Notes under the pieces: generated by a model
Databases searched by the model: none
What the model was told of the DNA's origin: nothing
Seen by the model: only the letters and a program-made list of their open reading frames with translations
Made by a program: the position numbers and the translations under genes
Source: Bacillota bacterium
GTDB taxonomy: Bacteria > Bacillota > Clostridia > Lachnospirales > WQUN01
DNA: 29,673 nucleotides
Assembly (NCBI GenBank): GCA_009782085.1
Contig: WQUN01000056.1
Location: forward strand, 1 to 29,673
Direction of reading: 5' to 3'
Part shown: piece by piece, positions 14,603 to 22,779 of the stretch
Numbering within the stretch: the first letter of the stretch is position 1
Layout of the letters: every line of letters starts with the position of its first letter

Positions 14603-15103
14603 TTAAGACCGCTCCCTGCCGAATATCCTTCTGGGGTCCACCGCGCGCGCGAGCTTTTCGTTCCATTTCAGGGGGGCTTCGCCGCCGCGCCGCGCCCTGG
14701 CGAGCTCCTGCATCTCCCTCTTGGTCTTGAGGCCCTTCATCCCTACGATGTACATGCCCGCGAGCTCGACCTTCACGTTCTTCTTGACCGGAAGCGCGTC
14801 GTAGACCTTCTTTTCGCACATGAGGGTCACGATCTGCGGCCCGACCTTCGCCTTGACGAACGGCATTTTCATGAGGCGGGAGGCCCTGGGCATGTTCTGG
14901 GTCACGGCTTTGGGAAGGTTGACGTCGGAGGCCTTCTCTTTTTTCTTGTCGATCACGTAGATGCTGACAGTCTGCTTGTTGCGCTCGATCATCTCCTGCT
15001 GGGCGGCCATCCGCTTGGACGCCCACTTGTTCAGGAAATACAGTCCAGCCAGTACCGCCGCGAGCGCGATGCCCACTATTACGAGAACGTCTATTGCCGT
15101 CAT
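14603..15103 (-). CDS. Single-pass membrane protein of unknown function, downstream of cdaA
   Basis: A 166-residue protein with one N-terminal membrane helix (residues about 4-25, VLVIVGIALAAVLAGLYFL) and a basic cytoplasmic domain containing NKQTVSIYVIDKKKEKASDV and KKNVKVELAGMYIVGMKGLK. The layout vaguely recalls YajC, but the motif match is weak. GGGAGGA lies 7 bases before the ATG. It follows cdaA by 63 bases on the same strand, in the place where cdaR is usually found; it has no YbbR repeats. Confidence 0.7.
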   Translation of the reverse strand: MTAIDVLVIVGIALAAVLAGLYFLNKWASKRMAAQQEMIERNKQTVSIYVIDKKKEKASDVNLPKAVTQNMPRASRLMKMPFVKAKVGPQIVTLMCEKKVYDALPVKKNVKVELAGMYIVGMKGLKTKREMQELARARRGGEAPLKWNEKLARAVDPRRIFGRERS

Positions 15104-15166
15104 CTGCAGTCCTCCCGGAAATATATGATCACAAAAAAGTACACGCCGCCGTTTTCAGCCGGCGCC

Positions 15167-16027
15167 CTATCCCCGCCCCTTCTCCTTCTTCTTAGCCCAG
15201 TTGATCCGCTTCTTCTTATCAAACGCCCCGCCGTTCGCGAAAAGCGCGCGCAGCTCCGCCTCGCTTACGCCTCTTCGCAGGACGCCGTTTTGCGCGGCGG
15301 AAATCGCGCCGGTCTCCTCCGAGACGACCAGCACCAGCGCGTCGGAGACTTCGCTCATCCCGACGGCGGCCCGGTGCCTCGTCCCGAGGTCGAGCCCTAT
15401 CTCGTTCTGGGTCAGCGGGAGGATGCAGGAGGCCGCCGAGATACGGTTGTTCTTCACGATGACGGCGCCGTCGTGGAGGGGGGTCTTGTTCTCAAAGATA
15501 TTCTGGAGCAGGCGGCTCGAGACGACGGCGTCTATCGGCACGCCGGTCTGCTCGTGGTCGCCCAGGGGGACGTCCCGCTCTATGACGATCAGCGCGCCCT
15601 TACGGCATAAGGACATCTCGGTCATCGCGGTTATGATCTCGTTCACCGTGTGCTCGGAGAGCATCGCGGCCTTGTCGCGCTCCGTGGTGACGAAGGTTTT
15701 ATAGATTTTCCCCTTGCCCAGCTGTTCCAGAGCCTTGCGCAGTTCCGGCTGGAAGAGTATGACGACGGTGATCAGGCCGACGTTGAACGTGGCCTTCATG
15801 ACCCACTGCACGGTTATCATGTTGAGTTCCAGGGCGACCAGGTAGACCGCCACGACGACCATAAACCCCTTGAACAGCGCCCAGGCCCGCGTCTGCCTGA
15901 TCCAGGACATTATCTTGAAGATCGCGTAGGCCACGGCCAGCACGTCTATCGCGAAGGAAATGGCTTTCGGGATCGTGATGAGCGTCGCGAAGCCGCCGGA
16001 GAAGAAATTGCGCAGCCAGTCAACCAT
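15167..16027 (-). CDS. cdaA: Diadenylate cyclase CdaA
   Basis: CdaA makes c-di-AMP from two ATP at the membrane; c-di-AMP controls potassium and osmolyte transport and wall homeostasis. The 286-residue protein has three N-terminal membrane helices (within residues about 15-100), the VILFQPELRKALEQLG junction, and the DAC domain with both catalytic motifs, LHDGAVIV and GTRHRAAVG. AGGAAGTGG precedes the ATG. In most Firmicutes cdaA is followed by cdaR and glmM; neither is here. Instead it lies between uncharacterised membrane-protein genes on the same strand. Confidence 0.96.
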   Translation of the reverse strand: MVDWLRNFFSGGFATLITIPKAISFAIDVLAVAYAIFKIMSWIRQTRAWALFKGFMVVVAVYLVALELNMITVQWVMKATFNVGLITVVILFQPELRKALEQLGKGKIYKTFVTTERDKAAMLSEHTVNEIITAMTEMSLCRKGALIVIERDVPLGDHEQTGVPIDAVVSSRLLQNIFENKTPLHDGAVIVKNNRISAASCILPLTQNEIGLDLGTRHRAAVGMSEVSDALVLVVSEETGAISAAQNGVLRRGVSEAELRALFANGGAFDKKKRINWAKKKEKGRG

Positions 16028-16045
16028 AAGTCCACTTCCTAAAAC

Positions 16046-16147
16046 GGGCGGGTCGGGGGCCCGCCTCTGTACGGCGGGAGCAGGGCCCCCGCCCTACGGC
16101 GGGTCTGAACCCCGCCTCTGCACGGCGGGAGCAGGGCCCCCGCCCTA
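16046..16147. repeat. Tandem GC-rich palindromic repeat between cdaA and the membrane-protein gene
   Basis: Two roughly 49-bp units, each ending GGCGGGAGCAGGGCCCCCGC plus CCTAC, end at 16097 and 16146. Read on the minus strand the array starts GTAGGGCGGGGGCC, and its TAG is the stop codon of the 328-residue membrane protein. The hairpins could attenuate transcription into cdaA. Confidence 0.75.
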
Positions 16148-17131
16148 CTCGTAATCCTCACGGGAACGGATCCTTCGCACGTCGCGCCGGCGTCTCGGCA
16201 AAATGACCTTGGGGATGATCTTTACGAAATAGTAGTTCTCCTCGTCCTGGAACTCCACCCGCTCGGCGCGCTGATAGTTCAGCGCCGCGTCGAAGAACCT
16301 GACCGCCTCCGCCAGGCCGGCGGACAGTATGACCGTCAGGAACACGACGAACAGGTTTTCGTCGGTCTTTATCACTATGGAGGACACGATCGCCCCCAGA
16401 AACATCAGCAGCGCGCCCATGCCCACGGCTATGTCCTTGGAGTGGTCGAAGGAGAGCCTGGACACGGCGTAGACAACGATAAGGGCCATCGCGAAAATGA
16501 ACGCGGTGAATATCCACTGCTGGTTCGCGGGGGCGAGGAGCGCGGCCTTTACGGCGGCGAACGTCGCGGAGAAGGCGTCGGCGGAGACTATGGCCGCGGG
16601 CTGGGCCTGCGCGCCCGTAACCATCAGCGAGCGCACGGTCGGGATGAACGTCCACAGAAACACGCCTACGGTTATCGGCACGACGCAGGTGATCGAAAAG
16701 TACAGCCCGGCCAGGATCGGGATCAGATACGGGAGCCGGAAATAGTACGCCGCCAGCGTCGCCAGGATAAAGACGCTCTCGCGCGGGGCCATGCGCGTGT
16801 ACAGGAGCAATATGACCAGCAAAGCCAGCGTGACTATGGCGGTCAGCTCCAGGCTCGGGGAGAGCTGGACGCCGATAAGCGCGATTATCAGCGTATAGGA
16901 CGCGTTTATCGGCAAAACGGTAAACGACAGCGCCAAAAGCACGGCCAGGAACGGGAACTTCACGATAAACGCGACCTCGGGCCTGGGCGTGCCTATGCCC
17001 ATGACGACGTTATAGAGGACGAGCCCGCAAACCAGGCGGACCGCGAACATGCACGCCGTCTCGTGGCGCTTAACGAACAGGATTATTTCTTCGCGTGCGC
17101 GAAAGATCCGCTCCATCAGAGTCTGCCTCAT
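16145..17131 (-). CDS. Polytopic membrane protein of unknown function
   Basis: A 328-residue protein with eight or nine predicted membrane helices (about residues 26-46, 56-90, 93-111, 134-160, 206-224, 234-252, 258-278) and a charged cytoplasmic tail rich in Arg (PRRRRDVRRIRSRED). No transporter or enzyme motif was recognised. GGAGG lies 6 bases before the ATG. The first 62 bases overlap the upstream gene, implying tight translational coupling. The stop codon TAG coincides with the first bases of a palindromic repeat. Its position directly before cdaA suggests a role with the c-di-AMP system, which is inference only. Confidence 0.75.
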   Translation of the reverse strand: MRQTLMERIFRAREEIILFVKRHETACMFAVRLVCGLVLYNVVMGIGTPRPEVAFIVKFPFLAVLLALSFTVLPINASYTLIIALIGVQLSPSLELTAIVTLALLVILLLYTRMAPRESVFILATLAAYYFRLPYLIPILAGLYFSITCVVPITVGVFLWTFIPTVRSLMVTGAQAQPAAIVSADAFSATFAAVKAALLAPANQQWIFTAFIFAMALIVVYAVSRLSFDHSKDIAVGMGALLMFLGAIVSSIVIKTDENLFVVFLTVILSAGLAEAVRFFDAALNYQRAERVEFQDEENYYFVKIIPKVILPRRRRDVRRIRSREDYE

Positions 17132-17570
17132 AATATTCCTCCGCGTCCTCCCCGGTATTCTCCGCGGAGGCCTCGCGTATGCGCTCCAGACGCCTGCTCA
17201 TGTAGACGTACTCGTGCAGGCGCTGCATGACCTTCGCGTATTCCCTCGCCGAGATGATCGTCCCGATCAGCGTGTAAAAAACCGCGGCCGCGACTATGAC
17301 CAAAAGCGCGTCGACGCCCGCCTTCCTGAGGTCGAGGGTCAGGATATCGAGGCCCCCGGCCAAAAACCTGTCGGCCCAGTAGAACCCCAAAAGGATGACC
17401 GTCCCCAGGACCGCGCCGAGCCGCGCGCCCACGTTTTTTTTGTATATATAGTCATGCCGGAAATATTCGTTGATTTTGCGGTCTTTCACGCCCGCCGTCT
17501 TGTCGTAGACGGCAAGCCTGGACATGCACGCGATCTTGCGCTCGTCAACCAAGTGCGCCACCCTTTTCAT
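17070..17570 (-). CDS. Two-helix membrane protein of unknown function, first gene of the cdaA cluster
   Basis: From ATG 17570 this encodes 166 residues with two membrane helices (about 50-68 and 84-106) followed by a charged helical tail (REYAKVMQRLHEYVYMSRRL). The frame is open further upstream, but a strong promoter at 17589-17617 places the transcript start only about 10-15 bases before ATG 17570, so the longer reading is excluded. The Shine-Dalgarno sequence is weak. It overlaps the next gene by 62 bases. No family was recognised. Confidence 0.65.
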   Translation of the reverse strand: MKRVAHLVDERKIACMSRLAVYDKTAGVKDRKINEYFRHDYIYKKNVGARLGAVLGTVILLGFYWADRFLAGGLDILTLDLRKAGVDALLVIVAAAVFYTLIGTIISAREYAKVMQRLHEYVYMSRRLERIREASAENTGEDAEEYYEADSDGADLSRTRRNNPVR

Positions 17571-17588
17571 AAACCGGCCACAATCATA

Positions 17589-17617
17589 TGTATACCATAG
17601 TCTGAGGAATAATTCAA
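17589..17617 (-). promoter_or_regulatory. Promoter of the cdaA cluster
   Basis: On the minus strand TTGAAT (17617-17612) and TATACA (17594-17589) are separated by 17 bases. The predicted start is very close to ATG 17570, giving a short or almost absent leader. Confidence 0.6.
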
Positions 17618-17655
17618 GGCTGGGTATTGACCAAGACGAATTTGTCAGCCGGAAG

Positions 17656-18294
17656 TCAGCCGGATGTTGGAGAAATTTCTCCAATTTTAACGACTCTGTC
17701 GTTCTGATCCAAGATAAAAACGAGCGCCCCGAGGCCGCCCCAATAGTCGGTTCCCGGATAAGCGGCGTCAAAAACATTTTGATTATCCACATAGAGGAAC
17801 GTATCCGCCAGATCGACACCGTGCAACAGAATATCCAACGACCAAATATTCAACGACGTTATTTTGCTCAAATTATATTCCCGGAGGCCATATTTTTCAT
17901 AAGCGTTTATCACATCTTTTTTGTTCGAACCGACGGAAATCCCTTCGCTCGTGACATAATTATCGTCATTGTATACTGTGTTTATGGCGCGCCAACCGCT
18001 GTACGGATCCAATTTCTCATATGCCGAATATGAATTGTAGTTGTAATAGACAATGCGAAACGGCCCATCCGCGCCTTCGCCGCTCTCGTAAACATACGGC
18101 TCGTTTTCGGCGTCATTGCCGGACGGGTTTTTGCCATGTATCGTTAAAAAATCCTCGGGATACGCAATCATCTCGGTCTTGCGGCTATGGATGAATAAAT
18201 ATATACCGACGGATACTATAAACAATAAGGCTAAAAGCAAAGACACAAGATATAAAAAACGTTTATGGACGCTCACCTCCTGAAATCGCGTCAT
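17656..18294 (-). CDS. Membrane-anchored protein of unknown function
   Basis: A 212-residue protein with a basic N-terminus and one hydrophobic helix (residues about 13-34, YLVSLLLALLFIVSVGIYLF), then a soluble extracellular domain with many Tyr, Asp and Asn residues. No lipobox and no recognised domain; the tail NDRVVKIGEISPTSG resembles ends of beta-rich extracellular domains. ATG 18294 is used, although a perfect AGGAGGTG lies inside the frame at 18281-18274 with no ATG at the right distance after it. It is divergent from uvrA and AT-richer than its neighbours. Confidence 0.6.
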   Translation of the reverse strand: MTRFQEVSVHKRFLYLVSLLLALLFIVSVGIYLFIHSRKTEMIAYPEDFLTIHGKNPSGNDAENEPYVYESGEGADGPFRIVYYNYNSYSAYEKLDPYSGWRAINTVYNDDNYVTSEGISVGSNKKDVINAYEKYGLREYNLSKITSLNIWSLDILLHGVDLADTFLYVDNQNVFDAAYPGTDYWGGLGALVFILDQNDRVVKIGEISPTSG

Positions 18295-18334
18295 ATCAGC
18301 GTCAGCACCCCCTGAATTTTCTCACTGTGCGCTC

Positions 18335-18363
18335 ATTATATTGCCAACTCCAAATTTTATCAA
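18335..18363 (-). promoter_or_regulatory. Promoter of the 17656-18294 gene
   Basis: On the minus strand TTGATA (18363-18358) and a consensus TATAAT (18340-18335) are 17 bases apart, giving a leader of about 34 bases to ATG 18294. Confidence 0.7.
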
Positions 18364-18459
18364 TTAAAATCGCCTCTGGCATCCGGCGGGAAAATGTGCT
18401 AACCTATACTTCGTTTGAATAACAGATTATATGACACACTGCTGTCATGTTTGATTCGG

Positions 18460-18465
18460 TATAAT
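18460..18465 (+). promoter_or_regulatory. Possible -10 box of uvrA
   Basis: A consensus TATAAT lies 32 bases before the uvrA ATG, but no acceptable -35 hexamer is found 16-18 bases upstream. No clear LexA box of the Firmicutes type (CGAAC-N4-GTTCG) is visible in the 18295-18497 interval. Confidence 0.35.
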
Positions 18466-18497
18466 GGTTCAAAACAATTTGGAGGCATACTTTTTAT

Positions 18498-21341
18498 ATG
18501 TCAAAAGATAAAATCATCATCCGCGGCGCGCGGGAAAACAACCTCAAAAACATCGACCTCGAGATCCCCCGCGACCAGTTTATAGTATTCACCGGGCTGT
18601 CCGGCTCCGGCAAGTCGTCTCTGGCCTTTGACACGCTCTACGCCGAGGGGCAGAGGCGCTACGTGGAGTCCCTGTCCGCCTACGCCAGGCAGTTCCTGGG
18701 GCAGATGGAAAAGCCCGACGTGGACTGGATCGAGGGTCTCTCCCCCGCAATTTCCATCGACCAGAAGACCACGAACCGCAACCCCCGCTCCACCGTCGGC
18801 ACGGTGACGGAGATATACGACTATCTCCGCCTGCTCTACGCCCGCGTCGGCACGCCGCATTGCTTCAAGTGCGGCAAGGAGATCAAGCGGCAGACGGTGG
18901 ACCAGATCGTGGACCAGATCATGCTCCTGCCGGAAAAAACGCGGCTCCAGATCATGGCGCCCGTGGTGCGCGAGCGCAAGGGCGAGCACGCGAAGCTCCT
19001 GGAGGACGCGCGCAGGAGCGGCTACGTCCGCGCGCGCGTGGACGGCATCACCTACGAGCTCGGCGAGGAGATCAAGCTCGACAAGAACAGGAAGCACACG
19101 GTCGAAATCGTCATAGACCGCCTCGCGGTCAAGGACGGCATACAGAAGCGCCTGACGGAATCTATCGAGGCGGCCTCGGCGCTGACCGGCGGCGTCGTCA
19201 CGGTGGACACGGGCGAGGGCGATTCTTTGGTATTCAGCCAGAATTTCTCCTGCCCGGACTGCGGCGTCAGCCTGGAGGAGATCGAGCCGCGCCTTTTCTC
19301 TTTCAACAACCCCGCAGGCGCCTGCCCGGACTGCACCGGCCTCGGCGTGAAGATGATTTTCGACCCGGAGCTCGTCGTGCCGGACCAGTCGCTGTCTTTG
19401 GAGCAGGGGGCGATCGCCGCGCCGGGCTGGAACTCCGCCGGGAACGACGACAGCGGCGGGAACAACCTCCTGCGCGCGCTCTCCGGGGAGTACGGCTTCG
19501 ATTTGCAAACGCCCTGGCGCGACCTGCCGGAGGCCGCCAAAAACGCCGTCATGTACGGGACCGGCGGCAAAAAGATCACCGTGGAGTACAGGAGCGGCGG
19601 CCAGACGCGCTCCTATTCCTACGCCTTCGAGGGCGTGATAACCTCCATGTCGCGCCGGTATAAGGAGACGTCGTCGGACTATATGAAGCAGGAATACGAG
19701 ACGTTCATGACGAGCATAGTCTGCCCCACGTGCGCCGGGCAAAGGCTCAAGCCGGAAGTCCTGGCCGTGACCGTCGGCGGCGAGAACATCTCCGGCGTCA
19801 CGCGGATGACCGTATCCGGGATACAGGCGTTTTTCAACGGGCTCCGGTTCAACGAGACGCAGGCGCGCATCAGCGAGCAGATATTGAAGGAGCTCCACGC
19901 GCGGGCGGGCTTCCTGGCGGACGTGGGCCTGGATTATCTGACGCTTTCCCGCGCGGCCTCGACCCTCTCCGGCGGGGAGGCCCAGCGCATACGCCTGGCG
20001 ACGCAGATCGGCTCCGGCCTGGTAGGCGTGGTCTACATCCTGGACGAGCCCAGCATCGGCCTGCACCAGCGCGACAACGACAGGCTCCTGCGCACGCTGA
20101 AAAACCTCAAGGACCTGGGGAACACGCTGATAGTCGTCGAGCACGACACGGAGACCATGCTGGCGTCGGATTTCATCGTGGACATAGGGCCTCTGGCCGG
20201 CTCCCAGGGCGGGGAGGTGGTGTTCGCCGGGCCGGTCGGGGACATCGTGAACTGCGAGCGCTCGATAACCGGGCAGTATCTGAGCGGGAAGCTCAAAATC
20301 GAAATACCCCCGGAGCGGCGGAAGCCGAACGGGAAGAAGCTCTCCATATACGGGGCGTGCGAGAATAACCTGAAAAACATAGACGTGACCATCCCCTTGG
20401 GCGTGATAACCTGCGTGACCGGCGTGTCCGGCTCGGGCAAGAGCTCGCTGATCAACGGGATTTTATACAAGCGCCTGGCGCGCGACCTGAACCGCGCGAA
20501 GCTGCGGCCCGGCAAACACAGGGACATCGAGGGCATAGAGAACCTGGACAAGGTCATCGACATCGACCAGAGCCCGATAGGACGGACCCCGCGCTCGAAC
20601 CCGGCCACGTACACCGGGCTTTTCGACCTGATCCGCGACGTTTTCTCCCAGACGACGGAGGCCAAGATACGCGGCTACCAGAAGGGCAGGTTCAGCTTCA
20701 ACATAAAGGGCGGCCGGTGCGAGGCCTGCTCCGGCGACGGGATCATCAGGATCGAGATGAACTTCCTGCCGGACGTGTACGTGCCCTGCGAGGTCTGCCG
20801 CGGCAAGAGGTACAACCGGGAGACGCTGGAGGTCAAATACAAAAACAAATCTATCTCCGACGTGCTTCAGATGACTGTGGAGGAGGCGCTCGTCTTCTTC
20901 GGGAACCTGCCGCGGCTGAAGGAGAAGATACAGACGCTGTGCGACGTGGGCCTGTCCTACGTCAAGCTGGGGCAAAGCTCCACGACGCTCTCCGGCGGCG
21001 AGGCGCAGAGGGTGAAGCTGGCCACGGAGCTCAGCCGCCGGAACACCGGCAGGACGTTCTATATCCTGGACGAGCCGACGACCGGCCTGCACGCCGCCGA
21101 CGTGCACAAACTGATCGACATCCTGTCGAAACTGGCCGAGGGCGGGAATTCCGTCCTCGTCATCGAACATAACCTTGACGTTATCAAGACCGCGGATTAT
21201 ATTATAGACTTAGGCCCGGAGGGCGGCGACCGGGGCGGCGAGGTCATCGCGACCGGGACGCCGGAGGAAGTGGCGGAGAACGGGAAGTCGTACACCGGGC
21301 AGTATTTGAGGAAGGCGCTGGGAATAAATGGTGTTTTATAG
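18498..21341 (+). CDS. uvrA: Excinuclease ABC subunit UvrA
   Basis: UvrA is the damage-sensing ATPase of nucleotide excision repair. The 947-residue protein has two ABC modules: Walker A GLSGSGKSSLAFDTLYAEGQ near residue 31 and GVSGSGKSSLINGIL near 640, each with an LSGGEAQR signature (LSGGEAQRIRLATQIG and LSGGEAQRVKLATELS) and a Walker B ILDEP. The zinc-binding pairs CPDC...CPDC and CEAC...CEVC in the conserved positions are present. GGAGG lies 12 bases before the ATG, a somewhat long spacing. uvrB is not adjacent; it must be elsewhere. Confidence 0.98.
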   Translation: MSKDKIIIRGARENNLKNIDLEIPRDQFIVFTGLSGSGKSSLAFDTLYAEGQRRYVESLSAYARQFLGQMEKPDVDWIEGLSPAISIDQKTTNRNPRSTVGTVTEIYDYLRLLYARVGTPHCFKCGKEIKRQTVDQIVDQIMLLPEKTRLQIMAPVVRERKGEHAKLLEDARRSGYVRARVDGITYELGEEIKLDKNRKHTVEIVIDRLAVKDGIQKRLTESIEAASALTGGVVTVDTGEGDSLVFSQNFSCPDCGVSLEEIEPRLFSFNNPAGACPDCTGLGVKMIFDPELVVPDQSLSLEQGAIAAPGWNSAGNDDSGGNNLLRALSGEYGFDLQTPWRDLPEAAKNAVMYGTGGKKITVEYRSGGQTRSYSYAFEGVITSMSRRYKETSSDYMKQEYETFMTSIVCPTCAGQRLKPEVLAVTVGGENISGVTRMTVSGIQAFFNGLRFNETQARISEQILKELHARAGFLADVGLDYLTLSRAASTLSGGEAQRIRLATQIGSGLVGVVYILDEPSIGLHQRDNDRLLRTLKNLKDLGNTLIVVEHDTETMLASDFIVDIGPLAGSQGGEVVFAGPVGDIVNCERSITGQYLSGKLKIEIPPERRKPNGKKLSIYGACENNLKNIDVTIPLGVITCVTGVSGSGKSSLINGILYKRLARDLNRAKLRPGKHRDIEGIENLDKVIDIDQSPIGRTPRSNPATYTGLFDLIRDVFSQTTEAKIRGYQKGRFSFNIKGGRCEACSGDGIIRIEMNFLPDVYVPCEVCRGKRYNRETLEVKYKNKSISDVLQMTVEEALVFFGNLPRLKEKIQTLCDVGLSYVKLGQSSTTLSGGEAQRVKLATELSRRNTGRTFYILDEPTTGLHAADVHKLIDILSKLAEGGNSVLVIEHNLDVIKTADYIIDLGPEGGDRGGEVIATGTPEEVAENGKSYTGQYLRKALGINGVL

Positions 21342-21365
21342 ATTGACGGGAAGGATTTGTCATTG

Positions 21366-21680
21366 ATGAACGCGGAAATATTAGCATTAAAAGATAAAAT
21401 TATCAACGCTGTTGCTGTTGAGCGGCTGTATTTATTTGGCTCTTATGCTAATGGAACGCCTGACGAAAACAGCGATTATGATTTTTACATGGTCATACCG
21501 AATGATGGTATGCGCCCACTTGACGCAATCAATGAGGCTTATTTGGCTTTGCGTGGGCTAAAAAGAAAACCTGTTGATATATTGGCGGGTACAGTCGATA
21601 TATTTTCGCACAGATCCGAGGGGGTTACGTTGGAACGCAAAATCGCAAGGGAAGGGATTGTTTTATATGAACGGGAGTAA
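21366..21680 (+). CDS. MNT-type minimal nucleotidyltransferase
   Basis: A 104-residue nucleotidyltransferase of the polymerase-beta/MNT group. The active-site motif GSYANGTPDENSDYD gives the GS...DxD pattern, and a third acid lies in PVDILAG. ATG 21366 is chosen because GGAAGGA sits 10 bases upstream; an in-frame TTG at 21357 is less likely. It overlaps the HEPN gene by 14 bases. Such MNT/HEPN pairs act as toxin-antitoxin systems in which the nucleotidyltransferase modifies the HEPN partner. The pair is clearly AT-richer than uvrA and dcd, suggesting transfer. Confidence 0.85.
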   Translation: MNAEILALKDKIINAVAVERLYLFGSYANGTPDENSDYDFYMVIPNDGMRPLDAINEAYLALRGLKRKPVDILAGTVDIFSHRSEGVTLERKIAREGIVLYERE

Positions 21681-22059
21681 TGATATATCCGAGTGGATTA
21701 GGCTTGCCGAAATGGACTTAGCGACCGCGCACCATATGTTCAAAACTTTTCATCCAAAACCATTAGAAGTTGTCTGCTTTCATTCGCAGCAAGCAGCGGA
21801 AAAAATTATCAAATGCTATTTGGTTTCGCAAGGGATTGAACCGCCAAAAATACACGACATGCAAGTGCTTCTTGAAATGTGCATAGAAAGCGAAAGCGGA
21901 TTTAATGAAATATACAGAGAAACCATCATGCTTACTAATTTTGCAGTTCGTTTGCGTTATCCTACAGAGTTGCGCTTGCTTGAGCAGGATGCCGCAAAAG
22001 CCATAGAAAACGCAGAGAAAGTAATGGTATATGTAAAAAACTTACTGTTTTTTTTATGA
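21667..22059 (+). CDS. HEPN-domain protein, partner of the MNT gene
   Basis: A 130-residue all-helical HEPN protein: WIRLAEMDLATAHHMF, then the typical CFHSQQAAEKIIKCYLVSQG and a helix with AVRLRYPTE (usual RYP motif). The RX4-6H catalytic motif of RNase-type HEPN toxins is absent, so it belongs to the other HEPN class and may not be a nuclease. The start at 21667 is inside the end of the MNT gene; a longer frame starting at 21574 is a shadow of that gene. Confidence 0.8.
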   Translation: MNGSNDISEWIRLAEMDLATAHHMFKTFHPKPLEVVCFHSQQAAEKIIKCYLVSQGIEPPKIHDMQVLLEMCIESESGFNEIYRETIMLTNFAVRLRYPTELRLLEQDAAKAIENAEKVMVYVKNLLFFL

Positions 22060-22182
22060 TGAATACGATCGGGATGCATTCTACGTTCCTTAAATACGAG
22101 CTCTGACCCTGCATGGTTTTCTGATTTTTCCTTGTGCTGGCGTTATTAGAAAACAGATTATCCGAAGAAAAGGCGGGAAAGT

Positions 22183-22725
22183 ATGATTCTGTCCGGCTTG
22201 GAAATCCAAAAGCGCCTCGGGGGCCAGATAAAAATAATCCCCTATGACGAAAAGCTCCTGAACCCCAACAGCTACAACCTCAGGCTCCACGACGAGCTGC
22301 TCGTCTACGAGGCCGGTACGGCGGGGTATCTGGACATGAAGAAGCCGAACCCCACGCGCAAAATCGTCATTCCGGAGGACGGGCTTATCATACAGCCCGG
22401 TATTCTGTATCTTGGGCGCACCGTCGAGATGACCGAAACGGACGGCCTGGTCCCGATGCTGAACGGGCGCTCGTCCGTCGGGCGGCTGGGGCTGTCGATC
22501 CACGTCACGGCCGGCGTCGGCGACGTGGGATTCAGGGGCTACTGGACGCTGGAGATATACTGCGTCCATCCGGTGAAAATCTACCCGTTCGTGGCTATAT
22601 GCCAGATTTACTACAACACCATCGAGGGCGGGTATGTCCCCTATTCCTCCAAAAAGTACCAGAACAACACGGACATACAGCCGAGTTTGCTGTACAGGGA
22701 TTTCGACGGACGGGAGCAGGCATGA
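22183..22725 (+). CDS. dcd: dCTP deaminase
   Basis: Dcd converts dCTP to dUTP, the precursor for dTTP synthesis. The 180-residue protein shows the family pattern: LNPNSYNLRLHDEL, the nucleotide-binding NGRSSVGRLGLSIHVTAG and the catalytic glutamate in GFRGYWTLEIY. GGCGGGAAAG precedes the ATG. Length is normal for the homotrimeric enzyme. Whether it also has dUTPase activity, as in bifunctional relatives, cannot be decided by eye. It stands alone, 123 bases after the HEPN gene. Confidence 0.93.
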   Translation: MILSGLEIQKRLGGQIKIIPYDEKLLNPNSYNLRLHDELLVYEAGTAGYLDMKKPNPTRKIVIPEDGLIIQPGILYLGRTVEMTETDGLVPMLNGRSSVGRLGLSIHVTAGVGDVGFRGYWTLEIYCVHPVKIYPFVAICQIYYNTIEGGYVPYSSKKYQNNTDIQPSLLYRDFDGREQA

Positions 22726-22779
22726 ACGGCCCCAACTGGGAAATAATAACTGACGGGTATTATTAAAGGAGGAAAACTT

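Noticed and set aside
17571..17819. Upstream extension of the two-helix membrane protein
   Set aside because: A good promoter lies inside it, and the extension overlaps the end of the neighbouring gene in another frame.
18501..20144. A 547-codon open frame opposite uvrA
   Set aside because: Antisense shadow of a conserved GC-rich gene; composition typical of reversed codons.
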